Assembly (NCBI GenBank): GCA_023435725.1
Contig: JAEYRD010000003.1
Location: forward strand, 1 to 64,000
From: Pseudomonadota bacterium
Lineage (GTDB): Bacteria; Pseudomonadota; Alphaproteobacteria; Rhizobiales; Xanthobacteraceae
Direction: 5' to 3'
DNA: 64,000 nucleotides
Made by a program: the position numbers and the translations under genes. The notes beneath the pieces are model-generated. The model was not told the origin of the DNA. It made no database searches and saw only the letters and a list, made by a program, of their open reading frames with translations. This document shows positions 1-7,063 of this stretch, piece after piece; positions within the stretch are counted from its first letter, which is position 1, and each line of letters opens with the position of its first letter.

Positions 1-95
1 CCGACGAGGCCCATGGCCATGCCGACGGGCACGCGCAGCAGCATGAGGGCAAACAGGGAAACGAAGCCGATAACGGCGACGGCATCGGTGCTCAT
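1..95 (-). CDS. dctM: TRAP transporter large permease (DctM), N-terminal fragment
   Basis: Only the first 31 codons are inside the window; the gene continues past the left edge on the minus strand. The fragment starts MSTDAVAVIGFVSLFALM and continues into a hydrophobic stretch with RVPVGMAMG, the usual opening of the 12-helix DctM/TctM permease that carries the substrate across the inner membrane with the sodium or proton gradient. The start lies 2 bases after the stop of the small permease, so the two are surely co-transcribed and form one membrane unit. The identification rests on a short sequence but the context is unambiguous. Confidence 0.85.
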   Translation of the reverse strand, partial: MSTDAVAVIGFVSLFALMLLRVPVGMAMGLV

Positions 96-97
96 GG

Positions 98-607
98 TTA
101 CTCCGTCGCCTTCAGCTTGGGGTCATGCATGTCTTCAGGGTGGAAGATCAGCCGGTAGGTGCGGATCGCGATCAGCAGCACGGCCGAGACGTCGCCGATC
201 CAGGCGATCGCGAAGAACGGCCAGGTCGGCATGTGCATGTCGAAGGTCTGGACGTTGTCGTTGTAGGTTCCGCGCACCTTGTCGAACAGCGTCCAGGTCT
301 GCACCGTGACCACGAACAGCAGCACCAGCGTTGCGAATATGTCGATCCAGCGCTGGTAGCGCGGTCCGACATTGCCCCAGACCAGGTCGACCGTGATGTG
401 GGTGCCGCGATAGGAGGTCGCCGCGATGCCCCAGAAAATGAGGATGCCGAGCAGCATGCGGCCGATGTCGAAGCTGTCGGGGATCGAATAGTTGAGCGTA
501 TTGCGCAGCAGCACCGACAGAAAAATGTCGAGCGCGACGATGCCGACGAAGCCGGCCGCGATCCATTCGATCGTGTCGATGATGCGATCCATCCAGGAGC
601 GCTTCAT
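98..607 (-). CDS. dctQ: TRAP transporter small permease (DctQ)
   Basis: This 169-residue protein has about four hydrophobic segments, beginning near residues 12-32, and the length expected of the DctQ/TctB small membrane subunit. DctQ pairs with DctM in the inner membrane of tripartite ATP-independent periplasmic transporters. It sits between the gene for the binding protein DctP and that for DctM, all on the minus strand, in the usual operon order. The 250 bases between it and dctP hold a dispersed palindromic repeat, so the membrane subunits may be expressed at a different level from DctP. The substrate cannot be read from this subunit. Confidence 0.88.
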   Translation of the reverse strand: MKRSWMDRIIDTIEWIAAGFVGIVALDIFLSVLLRNTLNYSIPDSFDIGRMLLGILIFWGIAATSYRGTHITVDLVWGNVGPRYQRWIDIFATLVLLFVVTVQTWTLFDKVRGTYNDNVQTFDMHMPTWPFFAIAWIGDVSAVLLIAIRTYRLIFHPEDMHDPKLKATE

Positions 608-662
608 GGGAGTGTCTCGTGGGGTGCTGTCATTTGTTTGGTCTCGGTGTTGCCGCGGATTT

Positions 663-838
663 CACCTCGCCCCGCATGCGGGGAGAGGTCGAATTCGAGC
701 GCAGCTCGAATTCGGGTGAGGGGACTCTCCGCGAGTCGAACTGTCACCAGCTTTTTTGGAGGCAGCCCCTCACCCCAACCCTCACAGCGCGAGCGAAGCT
801 CGTCGCGCCCCGTAAGAACGGGAAGAGGGACAAGGGGG
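663..838. repeat. Composite dispersed palindromic repeat
   Basis: The spacer between dctP and dctQ is filled by interlocking inverted repeats. One is CCCCGCATGCGGGG; another is GAATTCGAGC facing GCTCGAATTC. The element ends with the pair 'CCCTCACCCCAACCCTC' and 'CCCGTAAGAACGGGAAGAGG'. This composite resembles intergenic repeats common in Bradyrhizobium genomes. It lies inside the TRAP operon and can form strong RNA hairpins, so it may attenuate or stabilise the message. Confidence 0.7.
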
Positions 839-857
839 AGACCGCCGCGCTTCCGCG

Positions 858-1874
858 CTACTCCGCCAGTGCGTTGTACTTCTTCAGCGAGGCCTTCAGA
901 TCCACGAGCGCGGCGTCCGGATCGGCACCGGCTTTCTTGGCCCCGTCAGCCCAGGTCTTGACCAGCGGCTCGGCGGCCTTCTTCCAGGCCGCGGTCTGCT
1001 CCGGGGTGAGCTTGTAAACCTCGTGATTGGACTCGGCCTTCACCTTGTCGATGCCGGCGTCCTCGAACTTGCCCCAGTGCTCGCCGACCACGCCTGCCAT
1101 CTCGACCGAGCAGTTCTTGTCGATCGCGGCCTTCTGCTTGTCGGACATCGCGTTGTACTTGTCCTTGTTCATGACGAACACGAAGGTCGTCGTATAGAGC
1201 GGCGCCTCCATGTCGTACTTCGTCACCTTGTCGATGCCGAACAGCACCAGCGAGCCCCAGGGGAAGGTGACGCCGTCGGCGACGCCGCGCTCGATGATGT
1301 CGCGCACTTCGGGCGCGGAGGACTGCACGTTGGTGCCGCCGAGCGAGGTGACGAAATTCGCCATGGTGGCGTGCGCCGGGCGGATCTTCAGGCCCTTCAC
1401 GTCCTCCGGCATCACGATCTTCTTGGTGCGGGAGTGGAAGGACGAGGGCGAGTGGACAAAGGCGAGGCAGTACTTGACGTCCTTCATCTCCTTCTCGGCA
1501 TATTTGCGGTACCAGGCGTCAAGGCCCTCTGAACCGCCCTTGGCGTCCGAGATCAGGAACGGCAGCTCGCCGGCGCCGATGATCGGGAAGCGGCCGGGCT
1601 GGTAGCCGGGATTGACGTAGGTGACGTCGGCGATGCCGTCGCGCGCCATGTCGTAATGGTCGAAGGCCTTGCCGAGCTGCTGGGCCGGAAACACCTTGCC
1701 CTTGATGGTGCCGCCGGAATCCTTCTCCACTGCGGCCGCCCAGTCTTCCAGCGATTTTTGCAGCGGATGCGAGGCCGGCACCCAGTGCGAGATCTTCAGG
1801 TCGAAGGTCTTGTCCTGCGCGAACGCAGGCGTCACGCTTGCTGCCAGCAGCAAAGCCAGACAGGCTTTCCTCAT
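858..1874 (-). CDS. dctP: TRAP transporter substrate-binding protein (DctP)
   Basis: The 338-residue protein opens with a signal peptide (about residues 1-20, ending AFAQ), so it is exported to the periplasm. It contains the family segment GLKIRP at 161-166, where Arg165 corresponds to the conserved arginine that binds the substrate carboxylate in DctP-family proteins. It captures an organic acid and delivers it to DctQM, encoded downstream. The chosen ATG gives a complete signal peptide; the open frame extends 61 codons further upstream, but that part has no export signal and covers the promoter region. Divergence from pobA suggests an aromatic or other carboxylic acid as substrate; this is inference. 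Confidence 0.88.
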   Translation of the reverse strand: MRKACLALLLAASVTPAFAQDKTFDLKISHWVPASHPLQKSLEDWAAAVEKDSGGTIKGKVFPAQQLGKAFDHYDMARDGIADVTYVNPGYQPGRFPIIGAGELPFLISDAKGGSEGLDAWYRKYAEKEMKDVKYCLAFVHSPSSFHSRTKKIVMPEDVKGLKIRPAHATMANFVTSLGGTNVQSSAPEVRDIIERGVADGVTFPWGSLVLFGIDKVTKYDMEAPLYTTTFVFVMNKDKYNAMSDKQKAAIDKNCSVEMAGVVGEHWGKFEDAGIDKVKAESNHEVYKLTPEQTAAWKKAAEPLVKTWADGAKKAGADPDAALVDLKASLKKYNALAE

Positions 1875-1923
1875 TGGTCGTCTCTCCCTCTTTCTGACGG
1901 CGGGCTTCGATGGCCCGGTCTCG

Positions 1924-1943
1924 TTATTTAACATGTTATATAA
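1924..1943. promoter_or_regulatory. Palindrome in the dctP promoter region
   Basis: TTATTTAACATGTTATATAA is a 20-base palindrome centred on CATG with one mismatched pair. It lies about 50 bases upstream of the dctP start in otherwise GC-rich DNA. Its right half, GTTATATAA, resembles the second palindrome at 2061-2073, so one regulator could control both divergent genes. No regulator gene is adjacent. Confidence 0.5.
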
Positions 1944-2060
1944 TCGGCTGACGGGTTCAAGCCGGAACTGGCGCGGCGCGCCACCGCCGTCATCTACGTC
2001 AGCGATGTTGCATGGATTTGTCGCGCTGCGGCAGCGAGCACTCCCCCTTTTGCCCAACCG

Positions 2061-2073
2061 TTATATGATATAA
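2061..2073. promoter_or_regulatory. Palindrome in the pobA promoter region
   Basis: TTATATGATATAA is a perfect 13-base palindrome about 68 bases upstream of the pobA start. It shares the GTTATAT half-site with the palindrome at 1924-1943. Both are operator candidates for a common regulator; the family of that regulator (GntR-like by its AT-rich dyad) is a guess. Confidence 0.5.
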
Positions 2074-2140
2074 TTATCCTGCGCGGGCCGACACGACAAG
2101 CGAGCCGCTGTGCACCCTACAGGATCGGGAGGAGCAAGTA

Positions 2141-3310
2141 TTGCGGACAAAAGTCGCAATCATCGGGGCCGGGCCGGCCGGATTGTTGCTTGGGCAACTG
2201 CTGCATCGATACGGCATCGACAACGTCATTCTCGAGCGGCAAAGCCCGGACTACGTGCTCGGGCGCATTCGCGCCGGCCTCCTGGAAGAGGGAACCGTGG
2301 GGCTGCTCGACCAGGTCGGCGCCGGCGCGCGGGCGCATGCCGAAGGTCTGGTGCATGAGGGCATCGAGCTCGCCTTCTCCGGCCGCCGTCATCGCATCGA
2401 CATGAAGGGCGCGACCGGCAAGACGGTCATGATCTACGGCCAGACCGAGGTTACGCTCGACCTCATGAACGCGCGCAAGGCCGCCGGTCTCGTTTCGGTC
2501 TACGAGGCGAAGGACGTGCAGCCGCACGATTTCGTCGGCAGCCACCCTCGCGTAACCTATGTCAAGGACGGCGTTACACACGAAATCGATTGCGACTTCA
2601 TTGCCGGCTGCGACGGTTTTCACGGCGTCAGCCGCGCCAGCGTCCCGGCGTCGGCGATCGAGGAGTTCGAGCGGGTCTATCCGTTCGGCTGGCTCGGCAT
2701 CCTGTCCGAGACGCCGCCTGTCAGCCACGAACTGATCTATTCCAACCACGCCCGCGGCTTTGCGCTGTGCACCATGCGTTCGATGAAGCGCAGCCGGCAT
2801 TACGTGCAGTGCTCGCTCAATGATCATGTCGATGATTGGCCGGACGACCGTTTCTGGGACGAGCTGAAGCGCAGGCTCGACCAGGAGGCCGCCGACAGCC
2901 TCGTCACGGGTCCCTCGATCGAGAAGAGCATCGCGCCGCTGCGCAGCTTCGTCGCCGAGCCGATGCGCTTCGGCACGATGTTCCTGTGCGGCGATGCCGC
3001 GCACATCGTGCCGCCGACCGGTGCCAAGGGGCTGAACCTGGCTGCGAGCGACGCGCATTACCTCGCCAGCGCCTTCCGCGAATTCTACGACGAGAAGTCG
3101 AATGCGGGGATCGATGCCTATTCCGCCAAGGCGCTGGCGCGGGTCTGGAAGGCCGTGCGCTTCTCCTGGTGGATGACCTCGATGCTGCACAAATTCCCCG
3201 ACACCGGCACCATCGGCGCGCGCATCCAGCTCGCCGAGCTCGACTATGTCACGCAGTCACAGGCCGCGATGACATCGCTGTCGGAGAATTACGTGGGGCT
3301 GCCGTTCTAG
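2141..3310 (+). CDS. pobA: 4-hydroxybenzoate 3-monooxygenase
   Basis: PobA is an FAD and NADPH dependent flavoprotein that hydroxylates 4-hydroxybenzoate to protocatechuate for the beta-ketoadipate pathway. The 389-residue length matches the family. The FAD motif GAGPAG is at residues 9-14, the GRIRAGLLE signature follows at 41-49, a GCDGFHG motif is central, and GDAAH with PPTGAKG (about 284-297) is the second FAD site. The start is TTG, preceded by GGGAGGAG at 2128-2135 with suitable spacing; there is no better start upstream. It diverges from the TRAP operon, which suggests that uptake and hydroxylation are controlled together. Confidence 0.93.
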   Translation: MRTKVAIIGAGPAGLLLGQLLHRYGIDNVILERQSPDYVLGRIRAGLLEEGTVGLLDQVGAGARAHAEGLVHEGIELAFSGRRHRIDMKGATGKTVMIYGQTEVTLDLMNARKAAGLVSVYEAKDVQPHDFVGSHPRVTYVKDGVTHEIDCDFIAGCDGFHGVSRASVPASAIEEFERVYPFGWLGILSETPPVSHELIYSNHARGFALCTMRSMKRSRHYVQCSLNDHVDDWPDDRFWDELKRRLDQEAADSLVTGPSIEKSIAPLRSFVAEPMRFGTMFLCGDAAHIVPPTGAKGLNLAASDAHYLASAFREFYDEKSNAGIDAYSAKALARVWKAVRFSWWMTSMLHKFPDTGTIGARIQLAELDYVTQSQAAMTSLSENYVGLPF

Positions 3311-3335
3311 GGTGGCGCCGGCGCCAAGGTACGTC

Positions 3336-3452
3336 GTCATTGCGAGCGTAGCGAAGCAATCCAGGAATCCCTCCGCGGGGGCAGTCTGGATTGCCTCGCG
3401 GAGCCTGTCATCGGGCCGCGCTTCGCGCGGACCCGTTGGCTCGCAATGACGG
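3336..3452. repeat. Dispersed palindromic repeat (GTCATTGCGAGCG type)
   Basis: The element starts GTCATTGCGAGCG and ends GCTCGCAATGACGG, and contains internal dyads around CAATCCAGG and CTGGATTGCC. The same family appears at 39843-39929. It sits just downstream of pobA and may serve as its transcript end. Confidence 0.8.
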
Positions 3453-3559
3453 GAGTGACCGTTTCAAACGCCCACGCAAATTCCGTTTAAAACTTTGTAG
3501 GCGGTGAAACTGTCATCCATATCGCGTTCAATGGCGGCGACCAGCAAGGCGAGACGCCC

Positions 3560-3979
3560 ATGACCGACACCGACATCCCCGGCGGCTTCGAGCCGCTTTC
3601 CCGCAAGAGCCCTCTCACCGAACCCTGGGAGCCGCTCTACGCGAAGAAAACCGACAAGGCCGTCATCATCGGCGTGCGGCTGGCAAGACCACACACCAAC
3701 GGCCGCGGCCTGATCCATGGCGGCCTCATTGCGGCGCTCTCCGACAACGCCATGGGTTATAGCTGCGCGCAGGTGACGAACTGGACCACCTCGTTCGTGA
3801 CGATCTCGCTGTCGATCGACTTCGTCGGCTCCGCCGAGATCGGCCAGTGGCTCGCGATCGAGAGCGAGGTGATCAAGACCGGCAAGACGATCTGTTTTGC
3901 GCAGAGCCTGATCAAGGCCGACGATGTCGTGATCGCGCGGGCGAGCGGGACGTTCCGAGTGGTGTCGAAGAAGGGATGA
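3560..3979 (+). CDS. PaaI-family hotdog thioesterase
   Basis: The 139-residue protein has the single hotdog fold length of PaaI/YdiI thioesterases and the signature GLIHGGLIAALSDNAMG (about 52-68), where the HGG loop and the following Asp belong to the active site of this family. Such enzymes hydrolyse aryl- or acyl-CoA thioesters in the cytoplasm. The ATG has AAGGCGAG upstream. It stands alone and converges with the LysR gene across a short repeat. Its particular substrate is not evident. Confidence 0.8.
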   Translation: MTDTDIPGGFEPLSRKSPLTEPWEPLYAKKTDKAVIIGVRLARPHTNGRGLIHGGLIAALSDNAMGYSCAQVTNWTTSFVTISLSIDFVGSAEIGQWLAIESEVIKTGKTICFAQSLIKADDVVIARASGTFRVVSKKG

Positions 3980-3981
3980 TG

Positions 3982-4037
3982 TCTCGTGCCCCGGCTCTGC
4001 AGCGCACCACTATGTGCCGCGCTGCGTCCGGGACACG
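3982..4037. repeat. Short inverted repeat between convergent genes
   Basis: The sequence from TCTCGTGCCCCGG to CCGGGACACG is an imperfect hairpin of the same kind as the larger one at 58448-58567. It fills the gap between the convergent thioesterase and LysR genes and could act as a terminator in both directions. Confidence 0.6.
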
Positions 4038-4042
4038 TACGA

Positions 4043-4933
4043 CTACCCAAACTTCCACTGCGTCGTCTCCACCACGAGATCGATGAACGCGCGCACCTTG
4101 GCCGAGAGCAGGCGTGACGTCGGGTAGACGATGTGGATCGGCAGCGCCGGCTGCTCGTATTCCGCCAGCAGGATCTTCAGCCGCCCGCGCTTCAAGCCCT
4201 CGGCGGCCTGATAGGCCAGCACGCGCGTCACGCCGCCGCCGGCCTCGGCATATTGCAGCGATGCATCGGCACTGTTGCTGATGAACCGGGGAGAGGGCGT
4301 CACCTCGATGTCGCGGCCGTCCCGGACGAAGCGCCAGCTGGCGTATGGGCCGAACTGGATCGTCTGATGCGCGAGCAGCGCTTCCGGCGTCTTCGGCTCG
4401 CCATGGCGCTTCAGATAGCCGGGCGCAGCCACCACGATCCGTCGCATCTCGCCGACCTGGCGCGCGACCAGCGAGGAATCGGGGAGATGGCCGATCCGCA
4501 CCGCGGCGTCGACGGCGTCTTCCACCAGGTTCACCAGATGATCCGATAGCCTGAGTTCGCAGGCGACCTCGGCGTAACGCTTGAGATAGGCCGTCATGAC
4601 CGGGCCGACATGGAGCCGGCCGAAGCCGACCGGCGCCGACACCACCAGACGTCCGCTCGGCCGGTTCCGTTCCGCCCGCGCGGAGCCGTCGGCCTCCTCC
4701 ACATCGGCGAGAATGCGCCGCGCGCGCTCCAGATAGCGCGTGCCGACGTCGGTGAGCGTCACCTGCCGGGTGGTCCGCTGCAGCAGCCGCGCGCCGAGAT
4801 GCTCCTCCAGTGCCGCGATCAGCCGCGTCACCGCCGAAGCCGACAGGCGCAGCTTGCGGGCCGCCGGCGCGAAGCCGCGCAGATCGGCGACGGTGACGAA
4901 GACCTGCATGGCCTCAAGGCGATCCATGGACAT
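4043..4933 (-). CDS. LysR-family transcriptional regulator
   Basis: The 296-residue protein has the LysR layout: a winged helix-turn-helix in residues 3-62 (DRLEAMQVFVTVADLRGF onward, with SASAVTRLIAALEEHLG as recognition region) and a periplasmic-binding-protein-like effector domain from about 90. It is divergent from the FMN split-barrel gene at 5050 and probably regulates it and itself. A dyad ATTGC-N7-GCAAT ends 2 bases before its start codon. A second in-frame ATG at codon 3 is an equally possible start; neither has a clear ribosome binding site. Confidence 0.88.
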   Translation of the reverse strand: MSMDRLEAMQVFVTVADLRGFAPAARKLRLSASAVTRLIAALEEHLGARLLQRTTRQVTLTDVGTRYLERARRILADVEEADGSARAERNRPSGRLVVSAPVGFGRLHVGPVMTAYLKRYAEVACELRLSDHLVNLVEDAVDAAVRIGHLPDSSLVARQVGEMRRIVVAAPGYLKRHGEPKTPEALLAHQTIQFGPYASWRFVRDGRDIEVTPSPRFISNSADASLQYAEAGGGVTRVLAYQAAEGLKRGRLKILLAEYEQPALPIHIVYPTSRLLSAKVRAFIDLVVETTQWKFG

Positions 4934-4934
4934 T

Positions 4935-4951
4935 ATTGCATATATCGCAAT
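4935..4951. promoter_or_regulatory. Probable LysR operator
   Basis: ATTGCATATATCGCAAT is a dyad with 5-base arms and contains the T-N11-A spacing typical of LysR-type binding sites. It abuts the start of the LysR gene and lies about 100 bases upstream of the divergent gene at 5050, the arrangement expected for autorepression. Confidence 0.55.
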
Positions 4952-5049
4952 GATGAAGTGTCAAGACGGCCGATTGTTTTGGACGGCGAAAGGTCCATCT
5001 TGCTTACGAAAGACGCAGCGAATGCGCCGGAATCCCAGGAGATATTCCG

Positions 5050-5679
5050 ATGACGACAGCAATCCGCATCTATGCCAGCGATGTGGCCTTCACGCCCGCG
5101 GTGAAGGCGATCCAGGCGCGCAAGGGTTCGCGCGAGGCCTATGGCCGCGTCGAGCAGCGCGGCTGGCGCACCGAGGTCGACGATAACCTTGCCGCGTTCC
5201 TGGCCGATGCCAACAGCTTCTATTTCGCCACGGCCTCGGCCGACGGCCAGCCCTATATCCAGCACCGCGGCGGGCCGAAGGGCTTTTTGAAGGTCCTGGA
5301 CAAGCAGACGCTCGCCTTCGCCGATTACGCCGGCAACCAGCAATATCTGACGCAAGGCAATCTCTCGGAGAATCCCAAGGCGTACATCTTCGTGATGGAC
5401 TACGCCCATCGCCGCCGCGTGAAGATCTGGGGCGAGGCGCGCGTGGTCGAGGAGGACGAAGCGCTGACACAGTCGCTGATGCCGAGGGGATACCGCGCGC
5501 GGCCCGAGCAGGTGATCCTGTTCAAGATCGCCGCCTGGGATACGAACTGCCCGCAGCATATCCCGCAGAAGTTCGACGCCGCGGATGTTGCCGCTGCGCT
5601 GGCGGTCAAAGATCAGCGCATCGCGGAACTCGAGGCGGAAGTGGCGGCGCTGAAGGGCGAGAAGGCGGCGACGAACTGA
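5050..5679 (+). CDS. Pyridoxamine 5'-phosphate oxidase-family (FMN split-barrel) protein
   Basis: The 209-residue protein has the split-barrel segment ADANSFYFATASADGQPYIQ (about 53-72) and HRGGPKGFLKVLD, typical of the PNPOx-like flavin-binding fold. The last 30 residues (AALAVKDQRIAELEAEVAA) form a short coiled coil that could drive oligomerisation. The true PdxH signature is not apparent, so the enzyme is probably a flavin or F420-type reductase or a general FMN protein. AGGAGAT precedes the ATG. It diverges from a LysR gene that is its likely regulator. Confidence 0.8.
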   Translation: MTTAIRIYASDVAFTPAVKAIQARKGSREAYGRVEQRGWRTEVDDNLAAFLADANSFYFATASADGQPYIQHRGGPKGFLKVLDKQTLAFADYAGNQQYLTQGNLSENPKAYIFVMDYAHRRRVKIWGEARVVEEDEALTQSLMPRGYRARPEQVILFKIAAWDTNCPQHIPQKFDAADVAAALAVKDQRIAELEAEVAALKGEKAATN

Positions 5680-5868
5680 CTTTCAAGCGACGGAAGGTGC
5701 CGCCGGCGGGTGGATGGTCGCAAAAAAGGGCATCCGTCAAGGTTGTGGACCGCAATGGCGTCGCATTCGAGGCGAAGGATACATCCTTCGCAAAACGCAA
5801 CCGCGGGCGCAGGATTAGCGACGCGCGAGGATGCCGAAGGGCTGAAAATCGTGCAAGGGAGCCGGGCT

Positions 5869-6306
5869 ATGAAACCGTCATCTCTGCTGGTTTCCGCTTT
5901 GGCCGCGGCTTCCCTCACCTCGGCCCATGCAACCGAGCGGCCCCAGGTCGGCGATATCATTACGTTGCAGGTCCAAACACTCGTCTGCTTCGATCTGGAG
6001 AACACCAAGGAACTGGAACGCACACACGCGATGGAGGGCCTCTCGGCGGCGCTGCGTTTTGTTGACCATCATCCCCTGCAGGGCAAGCCCGCGGCGGGGA
6101 CCGGCATGTTCACCAACGTCTGCAGCCGCTTCGGGCCAAGCGGAACGATGTACCGGGTTGAAAAGATCTACGACTGGACGAGCGGCGGGATGACCCTGTT
6201 CTGCATTGACCTGGCGACAAAATGGAATCTCGGCGCGCCGGCCGACGAGAAAGGACCGCGGGCTGGGCCGGCCGACAATTGCTGGTGGGGGCGGCTCGAT
6301 TATTGA
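5869..6306 (+). CDS. Small secreted protein of unknown function
   Basis: I do not recognise this 145-residue protein. It has a signal peptide (about 1-21, ending AHA) and a mature part with four cysteines (in LVCFD, NVCSRF, LFCID and DNCWWG), which could form two disulfides in the periplasm. The frame is open further upstream, but the ATG at 5869 has CAAGGGA in front of it and gives the export signal. It stands alone with its own spacer on both sides. Confidence 0.65.
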   Translation: MKPSSLLVSALAAASLTSAHATERPQVGDIITLQVQTLVCFDLENTKELERTHAMEGLSAALRFVDHHPLQGKPAAGTGMFTNVCSRFGPSGTMYRVEKIYDWTSGGMTLFCIDLATKWNLGAPADEKGPRAGPADNCWWGRLDY

Positions 6307-6457
6307 GCAGACTACCCACGATCCGCACTGCGCGCTTGGAGCTGGCGTCCACTCTGGGATTTCGCCAACAGCGGAGCAACGCTGCGCGCAATAACATGAT
6401 CAAACTGACCTGGATGCGTCCTTCCTGAAGTTCAAGACGTCAAAAGGAGGAATTGAA

Positions 6458-6985
6458 ATGTCGGTCCCCTGCAAATTCGAACGCAGCCTCCTCAGCCACG
6501 AAGAATATGAGACGATCCGCCTCACGCACCACCCCGCCATCTATGGCGTCGAGGTGGCTGAGCTCGAGGCCATGCGACCCCGCTTGCGCAAGATGCATGA
6601 TAAGGAGCGCACGTTCGACCGGCAAAGGCGGCGAGAGAGGCGCGGAAAGGCCGAGACGCGCGGAGCAAGCTTTCCAGGAACCGCCGAACATGCATCAGAG
6701 CGCAAGCAGGTTTTCGCCGCGGCGCTGAAGCGGCTGAACAAGGAGCTCAGGCGTCTTCGCTACCTGACAGCTCGGACCGCACATGTCGAGGCGGCCCGGA
6801 AGGCCCTCGCGCTGCATCGCGCCACGAACTTCAAGACTCATCCCGCTGCCGGCGCGACCGCGAACGAAGGCATGATGCCGAAGGCGAGCACACGTCGAAG
6901 AAAGATCATTACAGGTGCAAAAATCGGACGCGTGTCCCAGGCGACGAAAGTCGCCCAGGCGGTGCGCGACGCGCGAGGCGCTTGA
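6458..6985 (+). CDS. Basic hypothetical protein
   Basis: The 175-residue protein has no motif that I recognise. It is rich in Arg, Lys and Ala; residues 45-75 and 80-105 look helical, and the tail (about 145-175) is strongly basic, as in a nucleic-acid-binding or ribosome-associated protein, but that is only suggestive. An excellent ribosome binding site, AAAGGAGG, precedes the ATG. The stop codon lies in the first copy of a 19-base tandem repeat. Confidence 0.6.
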   Translation: MSVPCKFERSLLSHEEYETIRLTHHPAIYGVEVAELEAMRPRLRKMHDKERTFDRQRRRERRGKAETRGASFPGTAEHASERKQVFAAALKRLNKELRRLRYLTARTAHVEAARKALALHRATNFKTHPAAGATANEGMMPKASTRRRKIITGAKIGRVSQATKVAQAVRDARGA

Positions 6986-7012
6986 GTGCGGCCGAGGCGC
7001 TTGAGTGCGGCC
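6975..7012. repeat. 19-base perfect tandem duplication
   Basis: The unit gaggcgcttgagtgcggcc occurs twice head to tail. The first copy contains the stop codon of the preceding gene. It looks like a recent slippage duplication in the 3' spacer. Confidence 0.85.
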
Positions 7013-7063
7013 TTGAGGCAATGGTCGCCATGTCGGCCATTGTCTCAACGCACGTGGTGGCTG

